Below are positions 38,335 to 49,803 of a stretch of DNA of 64,000 nt, one piece after another. The stretch is from Rhabditophanes sp. KR3021 (Eukaryota; Nematoda; Chromadorea; Rhabditida; Alloionematidae): assembly GCA_963281155.1 (NCBI GenBank), contig CAUJLY010000006.1, positions 7,006,001 through 7,070,000 on the forward strand, read 5' to 3'. Made by a program: the position numbers and the translations under genes. Each line of letters opens with the position of its first letter. The first letter of the stretch is position 1. The notes beneath the pieces are model-generated. The model was not told the DNA's origin, made no database searches, and saw only the letters and a list, made by a program, of their open reading frames with translations.

Positions 38335-41300
38335 TTAATGATGCTTTTTTTTATGTCTCAAAAAATCAATACTATTTTTAAAACTTAGATTCTTATCACA
38401 ACCATCACAAAATATAATAATTTTTTTCTTTTTTAGATCAACTTCCGTTGTCTCATCATCTTCCTCCATTGGAATTTCGTCATTATGAATAGGTATCACA
38501 TTAATGAGCTCGTGTGTGCTTTTTTCGCCTTGGTCGTTAATTTCATAAATTCCACCTTCCGTTGTATATTCTTTAGTCGTCAGTCTTTTCAGCTGGAATT
38601 CGACATCCAACTTTGCATATGAAATAATCATCTCATGTAAAGATTTGCTTTTAGTTCCTTTAACTTTGTTGAATTCCTTTCTCATAGCGTCATCCAGTTT
38701 TTCACGAATTTTGATAGCTTTTTCCAACACCTCAAATGCTATGCTTCTTGACTTGAATATCATCTGAATAAACCCATCGCAAGTTATTTTTTCATTATCG
38801 TGAATTATATTATCTGCTATTAAAAATAAGTATAAGGCTGGTATTTGAGTTACATTACATAAATAAGGTTTACTTGTTTCTAATAAAGTTGAAAAAAGCA
38901 ATAAATGTTGCGAGGATGAGAAAACATCGTGGTTTTTTGGATTTTCTGATGATTCTAGGTGTTCGCAAATACTTGAATTGGGATGTAGTGTCGAGTAAGG
39001 CTTCGTAATTGTGTGCCAGAATTGTTCATGCCCATGTCTATGTAAATTGTAATAATCTTCAATGGAATATTTGGGATACATTGAAATCGCCAAAAGTAAT
39101 TGTACAATATAATAATCATCTCGGTGAAGTATATGCTTCTTAACTTCTTCTTTCATTGACTTGGAATTTTTGCTATAATAGAACTCTAGGGCATCAACTT
39201 TATCCTTAAGATTTATCTTTTTGTTATCTTCATTTTCAAAAAAGTCTATTTTTTCATTCATACTGTCAAAATGTTCACCTTCTTTTAATTGCTTCCTTAC
39301 AGTCTTTTCATTCCTTGCTTCCCTTTTAAGTTGCTCCAATTTCCTTCTTTCACCATGCTTAATTTTCCTATCTGCCCGTGTAGCAGTTTCTTCTTCATCA
39401 CTTTCAAAGGTATCTGCATTAAAATGTTCGGATGATCTTAATATTTCCTTCAGCTGGTTCCTTAATTTAACAACTTCATATAATCTTTGTTGTTCAATGC
39501 CCAATTTTTTGCACCATCTTGTAGTATCTTGTTCATAATACTTTTCATTTAACCATTCGCCGTAAACCTTTATCAATGTAATTGTATCACCTAACCTACT
39601 CAGTAAGTACTTTCTATTGTCAATAGTGTCTAAATTATTAAATGAGGCCTGAACAAATAATGTTTTCATCTCTAGTCCAGCAGCTAATGTTAATCCAATA
39701 TCAAGGATGGACAATATTTTTGAGTATATTACCACTTTTCCTACCTCGATTTCAGTGGGTAAATTGGCTAAGATCAACCCAAGATGAGTTAATTTGGGAG
39801 CTTCGATTTCTTGTAAAATTTTACATTTCCTTAGATTGTCCATGGCAAAATTTAGTGATTTACTGTCGGGTTTTTCAATAAAATCAAATTCGCGGGGATC
39901 TACTTCATCAGAAACATTCATTATCTTCAAACAAAGATTTTGTAATGAAATTCTATTAATTTCAGAGGTGTTAAAAGGTTCCATTTTTTCGTATTGTTCT
40001 TTAGAATAAATTCGATAACAAACACCTGGTCCTGTCCTGCCAGCACGACCTAATCTTTGGTTTGAGGAGGCTTTTGAAATCCAAGACTCTTTAAGAAGGT
40101 GGACATGATTGGTGTGGTCAAAGGTTAATTCATTTGATTTGCCCGAATCAACAACAAATCTAATTCCGTCAATTGTGACAGATGTTTCAGCTATATTTGT
40201 GGACAAAATGCACTTTCTAACACCGATCGGAGCCAAGTCAAAAACTTTATCCTGTTCTTCAATTGAAAGCATTGAGTGCAACATCAAAATTATCCACTTA
40301 TTATTCTCATTTGCTTTATCTTTCAAAACAGCAGCTAACTTTGACATTTCGCGCAAACCATTCAAAAAAATTAATACATCACCTCTTTCAGATACAGGTG
40401 TTGATTTTTCTATCATACCCAGGATCTCAATATAAGGTTCCACATTAAATTCACTTTTCTTCTTTTCCCTTTCAAAGGAACACTCGATTGACTTTGGCGG
40501 TAGATATCTTAATTCAACAGGATGTAGCTTCCCCGGTACTTCAATGAAAGATGCTTCAGGGAAATAATTTTGAAAAAGATCAACATTAATTGTAGCGGAC
40601 ATAAGTATTAGCTTTAAGTCCGGTCTAATAGCTAATACTTTTTTTAATAAACCTAAAATTATATCCCCATCAACGTGTCTCTCATGTACTTCATCCAGAA
40701 TGATGACATCATATTTAGTCAACAGTTTATCGCTTGACATTTGTCTCAATAATAACCCATCCGTAACAAACAATAATTTTGTCCTTGCAGTTCTTGATTT
40801 TTCAAATCTTACACTATATCCGACAACAGTTCCGTTTTCATTCATTGATTCATATGCGACCCTTTGTGCTAACGCCTTGCAAGCTATTTTCCTTGGCTGA
40901 GTCACACAGATATTTTCATATCCGCAATTTAACAAATATTGTGGTATCTACAATTAAATAAATTAAATAAAATCGTGTGTCCGTATAGTAATGCAGCAGT
41001 CTACTTGACCACACATCCACTCAAAATTTCTTTGTAATAAACAATTCAAGCTGATATAGCTTCGATCTCTAAATGCATATGTGTGCCTTCTCAACAAAAA
41101 GACGTATGGTTAACAGTCAAAAGTTGAGAAAAAGAATAAAGCGAGAACAAAGCTATATGTAGATCTTTACTTGTAACGATTCTAACACTTACAATCAACC
41201 TTAATCTCTGTATCTTGTATATGTGGAGGACAGTGGACATTCGAGTGAGCTATATACTTTGTGATGAACCAAAATATCTATCAAAAGAGGTATCTAAATA

Positions 41301-43758
41301 GTGAGACACACTTTTATTTGTATTCATTTATTAAATTCATTAAAGAGATAAGTAATAAAGTTATTATCGAACATTTCTTAATCTATCTACATAGATACAA
41401 TTTGATTATCTTTGTTTTGTAAAATCTGTATTATATTGTCGTATTAGTTTCTATCAAACTTGGTGATAAAAATGTTGTCACTAATTAGTTTGATGCTTGC
41501 TTCGGGAAGTGTCATGAAAGGTGACTCTGAAGAATGGACTGCTGCTAGATACCCTAATCCCATGGTAAATGCTTCTTTATGTAATGTATGGCGAAATGCA
41601 ACTCTTTGCGACCCTGACCATATTTTAACCGAACATTGGAGATCCGTAATCATGGATAATATTGAGAAACAAAAATCGAGTAAGTTTTATACTACCCAAA
41701 CATCAACTCATTTCAAATTCAGAAATTTTGCCCTTGGAAAGAATGTACACAGATAATACCCCAGTAGATTGTTACACAAACTCAACAGTGGAAATATATG
41801 TAATATTAGCAAAAAAAATCCAAACTGCCACTAATGAAAGTACAACAGATGAGGATTTAACTAAATTTGGTAATGAAATAATACACTTGTACGGCTTAAA
41901 TTCAAAACGATGTAACAACTACTTTATGTTGCTTGGTGTTGAGGCAGCTAAGCAAGCATACTTGCGCGCGGGGAACTCGTTCAAACTACCGACAAACTTC
42001 TTTCATACCGTTTTTAATCGCACCACAAATTTCTTTCGTGAGGAAAAATACATGGAAGGAATAAATAAGACGATTGATGTAATGGGAGACGAAATGGTTA
42101 ATTTATTCAATGAAATTAAACAAACAACTATTATGCCTATTGAAAATGCCACAGCAACTATTGTCTTTCCTCCTGATAACAACCATACGGATTTATATAA
42201 AAAGGAAAGAAATTCAGGGCTAACCGCAGTTCGTAGAAGTAGCGTCCAAAAATTAAACACCGAAGATATGTTTGATACTGACAGTTTACATTCGTACAGT
42301 GGAGTTAACACTAATGATGATAGTCTTACTACTACATTTTTTATAATATTTTTAATTTTGCTACTCGTACTACTCTTATCGCTAATTTTTTTGCTATTTT
42401 CGAAGTACTACAAGAAAAGGAATGAACCTGACATTACAAATGTTATTTCTCATCCGCCAAAGCGTGTCATCTCCAAGCCAATTTTCAATGAAGCAAAGTT
42501 TAAGGATCGTCACAATGATGTCCAACCCGGATCTGAGTTTATTGACATGCTAAAGCAAAGAAAAACTTCCAACCAGTCCAAGCTTGCAGATTCACCTACC
42601 ATATCTGGTGCAAATCCTAAACATGTCAAAGAAAAAAAAACTCAAATGCCTATAGAGGATTGGAATCATTTTAATCACATTCATAGAAATGATGAAATTC
42701 CTACGGTGGACGTGGTTACCATTGAAAAAGAACTTATTCTAGACGATTCCGTTGCTAATACTGTTAACAAAGAAATTATTTTAGATGAACCCGTTATAGA
42801 ACATTTACGAAAGAGTATCAATACAAGTACTAATGATATAAATATCAATACAAACACTAGTGATATAAATATCAATGATATATTACCGATAGAGGAAGAA
42901 GCTGAAATTGATGATGTAATGATGGATCCCATTCCAGAACCTATTGAACTTCCACAAGCTAATTTGTCAGAAAAAGTATGCCCATCTTCAGCCGGCAGTT
43001 TACAAAATCAAGAAGATAATACTTCCTTAATTACAGATTTGCATTCAAATCTGGAGGATCTAAATCCTGATTCTACTTTGTATGAGGATGAAAACAATAA
43101 TATGAAACAAGTACAGGAAACCGAACTTGAAACACACCATTCGGAACAAATTAATTAATCCCTTTTATAATAATTTTTGCAACTATTTTTGTATAGATGA
43201 TCTCCAATAAAGATATGTTTTTGGACGAAATGACTTACCTGAGTTGATTTTCCTGAACCAGTTTCACCAGCCAATATCAATACTTGATTCTAAACAAAAT
43301 ATTATAAATAATTCGCACACATTACTTACTTCTTTGACCATCTCCAAAATTGCATCTTTCTTGGCGAAAACAGGTAATTCCTTTTGAGATTTTTTGAGAT
43401 CATTCAACTTATTTTGCATTTTTTGATATGTGTAACTGTAGAACAATTCAATCACATAGTTAAATTCATCTATGACTAATTCAGGAATTTGTCTATTTGA
43501 TTCTGATACTATTTTTGTTCTTAATGATGCTGGCACATGATATCCCGCACTCTTTATATCTTCCCAGGCATTATTTTTTTCAACAATCTTTCCCACAGCT
43601 TTTTTATCTATTTTTTTGGGAACTTCTTCAGTTCGTGCGATATATTTGTCCAAGAATAGGTCAAAGTCAGTATAAAAAATGGAAGTGGTATCATATAGCT
43701 TAGCTTGTCTATAATACACCCGCTTCAGTTCTTTTTTGTAAGATTTAAGAGACTGCAT
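38335..43758 (-). CDS. DHX34: DHX34-type DExH-box RNA helicase (SMGL-2-like)
   Basis: DHX34 proteins are RNA helicases linked to nonsense-mediated mRNA decay. In C. elegans the orthologue is smgl-2. Exons are 43758-43330, 43289-43239 and 40947-38335, giving 1030 aa (human about 1140). Helicase motifs appear in order: Walker A GETGSGKST at 151-159 (in the 51-bp exon 2), TQPRKIACKALAQRV, DEVH at 245-248 (the DHX34 variant of DEAH), MSATI, STNIAETSVTIDGI and QRLGRAGRTGPG. The winged-helix, ratchet and OB-fold regions follow, then a Cys2-type C-terminal finger (FCDGCDKNLS ... RHKKKHH). Intron 2 is 2291 bp and contains a complete gene on the other strand. TTTTCAG ends 1 nt before the ATG, suggesting trans-splicing. 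SET-4 lies 234 bp upstream in the same direction. Confidence 0.95.
41472..43158 (+). CDS. MOLO-1-like TPM-domain type I membrane protein, nested in DHX34 intron
   Basis: Exons 41472-41679 and 41723-43158 (43-bp intron) give 547 aa. A short signal peptide (MLSLISLMLASGS) is followed by an extracellular TPM domain beginning WTAARYPNPM with the CDPDHILTEHWR block typical of the family. C. elegans MOLO-1 has the same layout and acts as an auxiliary subunit of levamisole-type acetylcholine receptors. Cysteines at the start of the domain (ASLCNVW, ATLCDP) and later (PVDCYT, KRCNN) suggest disulfides. A single transmembrane helix (FFIIFLILLLVLLLSLIFLL) sits at about 271-296. The cytoplasmic tail of about 250 residues is acidic and poorly conserved, with two short NDIN repeats. 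The receptor role is inferred from the family. The whole gene lies inside the large intron of DHX34, antisense. Confidence 0.85.
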
Positions 43759-43991
43759 TCTGAAAATATAGAAATAAACCAATTGAAAAGCTTAGAATGG
43801 AATCAGTTACCACCATCAAAAACAACAGCTTTCTGTTTACTAAATTCAAATTTATATAAGATGACGATTGTCCAATTTTCGTTGGGAGATTGAGGCTGCA
43901 TTCAAAAAATAAAATTTAAATAAATGAACATTGATTATTTATTATTAGGATGTAAAGATGTATATTAAAAAGAGAGTAATAAAGAAGGATA

Positions 43992-45164
43992 TCAAAAATT
44001 CAATAATATATTATTGAGATCAACTTTGCGTTTACGCAGACAAGTAGCTGGAGAATCAGGAAAGTATTGTTGGAGCAAATATTCTTTAACAAAATCTTGT
44101 TTCATTGGTGGCGAATGAGAGCGCTTCTTCTTTTCTCTAAGATCATATTTTTTAGTTCCACTTTTGTTGTCGTCATCATCTGAAAGACTTGAGCTTCTTT
44201 TATTTGTCAATATATTTGAGACATTATTGAGATTTTCAGAACCGATGTCTCCATTTTGTGTGGAAATTAATGAAAGTGTATCATTGGACCCATATATCGG
44301 AAAAGATATGTTTCTTACACTTTGAGATGCATTGAAGGCGTTGGTAGTTGTTTTTGCTTGAGTATAAGAACCTCTTTTTTCAGTTTCGCAAGTACGGCAT
44401 CGGCAATCCTTATTGTTTTGACCGAAAAAATCAGGCCCATAATTGAGGGTAAATTCTTCGAATGGTAGAATATTTCGCATGGTAACTAAGTCGGGGCTCT
44501 TGGATGTGCAAACAAATTTTATGTTAGCATTACAGTCATGATTTACATAACTAGCAGGTCCTAGATACAAACTGCTGTTACCTCTTTTTGTTGATGTAAT
44601 CACACTGAAATCATTCATTTCAGATACTAAAAAATTAGCTTCTTGTTCCGCAGTCATATCTCCTAAAACCCCAGCAATCCCTTTTAATGTCTCGCCTTTC
44701 TCGAATGAGCGTAAGGCAATAAGTTTTGCTCCGTTTGATTTATTTCTTTTGTCCATTGGATATCTATCACACCGTTGGATACAAATACCATATTTAGGGT
44801 TAAATAAGTTAAGGTAGCGGTGTAAATGATCCCGCAAGCTTGTGATTTCGTTAAATGAAAACTTTTCAATTTCATTCAAATTGATTGCAAGAGAGAACAG
44901 TCTTTTTAGAGTGTCAACTACGTTTGCTGTTTTTATGAAATCTTCAATTATCAAACGACAATTTTCTTCTATTTCAGAAGATGTGTTGGAATAAGCCAAG
45001 GCCATTTTGTGTGTTTTTACCTTAAGCAGTGGATCAACGATTATTGATGTACCCAGATCATCATTTCTAATAAGCTCCGAGATTGACATGGAGTGCTTGT
45101 TACCAGGATTATCTTCAGCTGCCTCGATGCACATTTTTAAATTGAGTAACATAGTTTCGTACAT
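43992..45164 (-). CDS. set-4: SET-domain histone H4K20 methyltransferase (SUV4-20/KMT5B-C type)
   Basis: These enzymes add the second and third methyl groups to H4 lysine 20. In C. elegans the orthologue is SET-4, which acts in dosage compensation. This is a single-exon gene of 390 aa. A family N-terminal helical part contains HKMALAYSN and the HRYLNLFNPKYGI segment. The SET domain spans about 122-262, with GAKLIALRSFEKGE, NDFSVITST, LYLGPASYVNHDC (208-211) and LNYGPDFFG. The zinc cluster is C211 with C254, C256 and C259 (CRCRTC). The C-terminus is Ser/Lys-rich and basic. CTTACAG ends 3 nt before the ATG, consistent with trans-splicing. An AATAAA-containing stretch lies about 50 nt after the stop. 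DHX34 starts 234 bp downstream on the same strand. Confidence 0.93.
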   Translation of the reverse strand: MYETMLLNLKMCIEAAEDNPGNKHSMSISELIRNDDLGTSIIVDPLLKVKTHKMALAYSNTSSEIEENCRLIIEDFIKTANVVDTLKRLFSLAINLNEIEKFSFNEITSLRDHLHRYLNLFNPKYGICIQRCDRYPMDKRNKSNGAKLIALRSFEKGETLKGIAGVLGDMTAEQEANFLVSEMNDFSVITSTKRGNSSLYLGPASYVNHDCNANIKFVCTSKSPDLVTMRNILPFEEFTLNYGPDFFGQNNKDCRCRTCETEKRGSYTQAKTTTNAFNASQSVRNISFPIYGSNDTLSLISTQNGDIGSENLNNVSNILTNKRSSSLSDDDDNKSGTKKYDLREKKKRSHSPPMKQDFVKEYLLQQYFPDSPATCLRKRKVDLNNILLNF

Positions 45165-45167
45165 GGT

Positions 45168-45740
45168 CTGTAAGCAGTACCAAAATAGTATGTATTAGCT
45201 TGATTAATTTAAAATGATGTGTATGAACAACGTGACAAGCAATAACTTACGTTTAGAGAGATGCGTAGATTAAAATGCAGCCTGACTAAAAATACAACTA
45301 AAAGCTACACTTAATCAATGCTATCTATAAAAGTAAAGTAAATTTTTAATTATCAAAAACCAAATAGACAAAACGGCAATAAAGGCAATTTTCTTTCAGT
45401 TATTAACAGATATCTTTAAGTAAGATTTTTGTTTTATTTTATGGTGGTGAAAAAATATAAAGGAAACATTACCACAACGAGTTTTAAACGATTTATAAAT
45501 TATCATTGAACAGAAAAAGTTCTATTTATTAGATATGTTCAATACATTCTTTTGTATGTTTACACATTAATAAAAGTTATGGGTAAAGTGTTGTATATCA
45601 ATGTAAGGCAAAATAATTCTATATACTGTCTCTTTAAAGATTGGAAATATGTTTAATAAACTTCGTGTTGGGATGTTTGGCAACTTGTTGAACTAAAAAA
45701 TTAATTAAAGAAGTATTTCATTTTGCTGCAACACTTTTAT
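45168..45740. other. Short intergenic stretch between TMEM135 and SET-4
   Basis: About 570 bp of AT-rich DNA without a gene. It lies between two minus-strand genes and contains the trans-splice acceptor of SET-4 at its left edge. Confidence 0.6.
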
Positions 45741-47213
45741 TCAACCATATTTAAGAGGATTGATTGTTATGTATTTTGGATCCAATACGATCTTGGTGTT
45801 TTGATATAAGTAATTAGAGTTGAAACCAAAATTTCCTATTCTGTCGAAGTATTCCCGATTAAAAAGGCGAAGTCTGTAATCAAAAAATATAAAATTAAAA
45901 GAAATAACACTTACTTTGTGTTTGTTAATTTATCTAAAAAGGCGTAATATCCTGGACGAAGCAATTGGGGTTCTAAGATGGCAACGCCTAAAATATAGCC
46001 CGTTGAGATTGAATACAATGGTACTTCCCAATTTTTGAATTTCGGGAAATATCCTTTGTTTACCATGTCTTCATAGAATACTTCTATCAACTTCCAAAAG
46101 ATGTATAAGGCGACAGAGACATTGGGGAAAAATGGATAGGCAAGTGATGCAGCGGCTGCACTAATCAAGGGAGTATACTTACTATATTCTTTCAAATTAA
46201 AACGGTTGAGTGAGCATTGTAATGTCTAAAATTGATAGTTTAGTGATATAAAGTATATGGCAATTCTTACGTTAAATATCGTTGGCATTGCAGAAAGAAA
46301 CAATGGTATCTTGAATAAACTTAATGTAAAAATATTCTTAACGCCTTCTTTTGGATTTGAGATTAAAGTTTTCGCATTTGTTAAAATATTAATAACTGTG
46401 CTAACTCCTAATCCGTATCCGAAATTCTTGATTGATCCTTCAAAGATGTGACTAACACACGAATGATCATGGAGGCACTTGTCACTTTTGGATGAACTCT
46501 TTCTTAAACTTTTGATAAATGACGTGATTTGAGAAACTTTCTGCAAGCTTTCATTGCTAAACGTTTGATCTTTGTCTGTACGAAGTAAAAAGTTAATTAC
46601 TTTACTTAGAAAGGTTGGCAATTGTTGTTTATTATTGTAATATACTAGACCAGCTAGGCCAATTGCCAAAGGTAAAATTTGTCCGTAAGGAATATATGGC
46701 AGGTATCCATGAGCAATACCTTGACGATAAGCTGTTTCAGTAGCTTGATTTGTTAAATATAATGCAAGAGCTGCCCTGCGATGCGGATTTTCGATTAAAA
46801 TGGCCAAGAAAGAGGAAATCAAACCACTTCCATAGCCCAATGTTAGCCAAGTGGAAAAACCCAGTAATTGATGTAATTTGCAAGTTGCATATAACAAAAA
46901 GATCATGTTGCAAGTTAAGAAAACCGTTGATCTAAGACTGTTGATTAAAACTTTCTTGTTCAATGCTTTTTTAAAACTCTTCGTTGATACTAGGGAGGCA
47001 ATCTAACATAAACAAACATATTAATGAGATGATATCCTTATTTACCAGATAAAGCGGGAAATACGTCTTAAAGGAAAATTGTAACGCTCCTGGAACGGCA
47101 TCTACAATTGCCCCGACGCAATTGGGGTTCCATGTGTGCGTTATTTCATAACAACTGCCATGCAATAGATTAAGTGCTAAAGTATCTCCGAATAATTTGC
47201 TCAAAACCGCCAT
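45741..47213 (-). CDS. tmem-135: TMEM135 orthologue, Tim17-like multi-pass membrane protein
   Basis: TMEM135 is a multi-pass protein of peroxisomes and mitochondria linked to mitochondrial dynamics, lipid homeostasis and cold or stress tolerance. Exons are 47213-47046, 47002-46271, 46225-45915 and 45873-45741, giving 447 aa (human 458). The N-terminal Cys motif (SCYEITHTWNPNC, then GALQFSFKTYFPLYL) is the family signature. In the middle are ENPHRRAALALYLTNQATE and the Cys/His block CLHDHSCVSHIFEGSIKNFGYG. The second half repeats the layout (YPFFPNVSVALYIFWKLIEVFYEDM, then EPQLLRPGYYAFLDKLT). Exon 4 matches the family tail. The AATAAA at 45741-45736 overlaps the last base of the stop codon, so the 3' UTR would be very short. 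TTTTCAG ends 7 nt before the ATG. Confidence 0.95.
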
Positions 47214-47778
47214 TGAAAATCTGAAAATAAGAAAGGGAATAAAATGTTAATATCGAGCAGTAAAATACTGCAGTAAACAGAAACTTTGTGTGTGTATCTG
47301 TGGGTAGTGATAAAGACTACACTACATAATTGGGCACCGTGGTAGTGGAAAAATCGTATGATTTAGGTACGTTTGGAAACGTTGGTGCATATTGTTTATC
47401 AAGCAATATAATGATAAATTCGAGATTTGATATTTAGACAAAAGATTGTCTCCTTAGTTTTATAATTCTTTTGTGTGAAGAAAAAGTTATGTTTTGGGTA
47501 AAATTGTTTTAATTGATTTAACCGTCATGATTAAGTTTAATACACCCAAAATAAATAAATGCATTATGTCAATTTGATAAGATTATAAATATTATTGGAA
47601 GGTATTTATTTTGTTATAAATAAATTAAGCTATATTAAACGTTTATTTTTTTCACATGAACATTTTTGTTACAAAACATATTAATTCTCTTAAATACTAT
47701 GTTCGAAATAAAAATGATGCACTTTTCATATCAGTGTTATTTTGTTGTCAAGGACACACACGTCTTCACTTTGTTAAA
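47214..47778. other. Intergenic stretch between MFSD12 and TMEM135
   Basis: About 565 bp of AT-rich DNA with no gene, presumably the 3' UTR of MFSD12 and the upstream region of TMEM135. The left edge includes the TTATTTTCAG acceptor of TMEM135. Confidence 0.6.
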
Positions 47779-49433
47779 TTAATTAGCATCGTCCGGAACT
47801 ATCAATGCATTCGTTTCATCTTCATTTTCTGAAAGAGACCAATTTTATAAGTTGTTAGCCACTACACAATAAGTTACCTTTTCGTTTTCCAATGGTTTGA
47901 GGTAGAAGTATCAACAGTAAAAGGAGCATTAAAAACGCACACACTCCTGGCAAATAAATTAAAATACTTTTATAAAAATCAGAGCAATTTATATTTGCGT
48001 CTTTTGCATTGCAATTTGGATTGAAAATTTCAATTAATTGGTAAGCGAAGCCGTTAAAAACTTTATCAAAGAAAGACATTGTTCCGAAAACAAAAGCTCC
48101 GCTTTGAGTGTCTTTATTAATTAAGTCTGAGGTAAGTGAAACGGAAGAAACTAATAACACAGACTGTGCAATACCCATAAAAACAACAATAATAAAGATC
48201 AAATTCTTATGACTAAGGTAAAACATGAAGCTAATGATAAGGGATATGCTGATTCCAAAAGCAAGGCTACTTTTTCTATTCAATTTTGTTGAAATCCAAG
48301 GAATGCCAATAAAAAGGGAGCATAAAAATGAAGAAACGTAGATGATAAGCGGGAGAACGGCAACATATGTTTTCTCAAGTTTCATTGTCATCATAATGTA
48401 AAATGGAAAATATACTTGAGATACATTTACGTTCAATCTTGCTAACATATACATACACGAAACCAAGTAAAATTGTGGTTCTTTTAACCAACTTTGCCAT
48501 GTCATCTTTCTTTCATGGACTATATTATTTTGCACTTGCAGTAACATTTGACTATCTGATGATCTTTTCCAAAATGGTTGCGTAAGAACGTAAAAAATAA
48601 GTGATGCTACCAAACCAATTGCAGTCAAAATTAGACCTGCTAAAGAAAAGTTTGACAGATCACCTTCATCAATTACTTCGGGAGATTTGTCACGACTAAA
48701 CAGAGTATACAGCAAGCAAAAAACAAGGACGTTGGCAATCATCGAGAAAGCGTATCTAAAGGATTGCATACTATTTCTCACGGAGTGGCAAGACGACATT
48801 TCTGGAACTAGAGCAAGATGTGAAATCTAAACGAAAAGACATTATTTTAGAAGTGAATTTTCGGGGATGAAATTACTTGCACTGCAGCCCAGCCAAATTG
48901 AAATAAAAGTATAAGTGCTAATAGGTAAATTGTAGCACCAAAGCCCGAATTTGCTGAATTTTTGCAAAACCAGCAACCGCTAAATATAAACGAAAATGAC
49001 GAGGCCACAGCGACAGTGCCAATCATATGCCACGAAATTCTTTTACCAAAACGCTTCAAAAAACTCGGAATATAACCAGCGTCAGATAAGTATCCAACCA
49101 AAATAGTTGATAATGAGTCTCCGACTTGTCCAACAAGCATAATAAATCCGGCTTTACTTGACTCAAAGCGTTGAACTTTTTCCAAAAACACCATTAAATA
49201 TGTAAACCACATACATGCGCATAAATCATTGTAGAAATGCCCTATTGAAAATCCTATTATTTCCCTCTTAAAAATAGAGTTATCTTCATCATTATTACTA
49301 GACACAAAAAATATCATAAAACTAAAGAAAATGCAACTTACTTTAGACTTTCTGCTGTATTTGGTATGATTAGTTCAGTAGAGTTGTTTCTTGATCTGAT
49401 CGAAACAATCTCGCCATTATCTTCCTCAATCAT
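47779..49433 (-). CDS. MFSD12: MFSD12-type major facilitator transporter
   Basis: MFSD12 moves cysteine into lysosomes and melanosomes in mammals; the substrate here is inferred. Exons are 49433-49342, 49297-48877, 48826-47878 and 47828-47779, giving 503 aa (human 480). The predicted 12-helix protein starts with a 35-residue acidic cytosolic tail. The first-helix family motif is IGFSIGHFYNDLCACMWFTY. GFIMLVGQVGDSLSTILVGY is the helix 2-3 loop motif of the family. AVQISHLALVPEMSS spans the join of exons 2 and 3. The last exon, only 50 bp, encodes a cytosolic tail with an acidic dileucine signal ETNALI that fits sorting to lysosome-related organelles. The start at 49433 adds an upstream exon to the helix 1 frame and joins it cleanly. 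Confidence 0.93.
47800..47817 (-). other. Acidic dileucine sorting signal in MFSD12 tail
   Basis: The codons read ETNALI, matching the [DE]xxxL[LI] consensus that binds AP adaptors and directs proteins to lysosomes. It lies in the C-terminal cytosolic tail, encoded by the tiny last exon. Confidence 0.6.
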
Positions 49434-49803
49434 TAAAAATGTTTGTTGTGTATATAGTTATTTATTCAATATCAAGTCTTTAATATCACCGCGATTCCAA
49501 AAGTTTGCGCAATAGAATACAAAGTCTGAACAGAACTAAACAAACAATTGATATTAATTTGATAGTTGTGAAACAGTTGTTATCTAACATTAGAACCAAT
49601 TTGTCTATGTGTCCCTAAGCATTTATTTTACGTCACTTTAAATAAATAAAATTGATTTGTTTATCAGCGTATGTATGCAATATTCTTTTTAAAGTTTATT
49701 AAATATCAACGAACTGGTTAATATGAGTAATATTTGATGATTTAAGTCTTTTTAGGCAATTTTATGCAACAATTTTATAAGGAAAACGGTAAATAGATGT
49801 CAA
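49434..49803. other. Intergenic stretch between Ras-like gene and MFSD12
   Basis: About 370 bp of AT-rich DNA, presumably 3' UTR of the Ras-like gene and the upstream region of MFSD12. I see no gene and no clear acceptor directly at the MFSD12 start. Confidence 0.6.
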
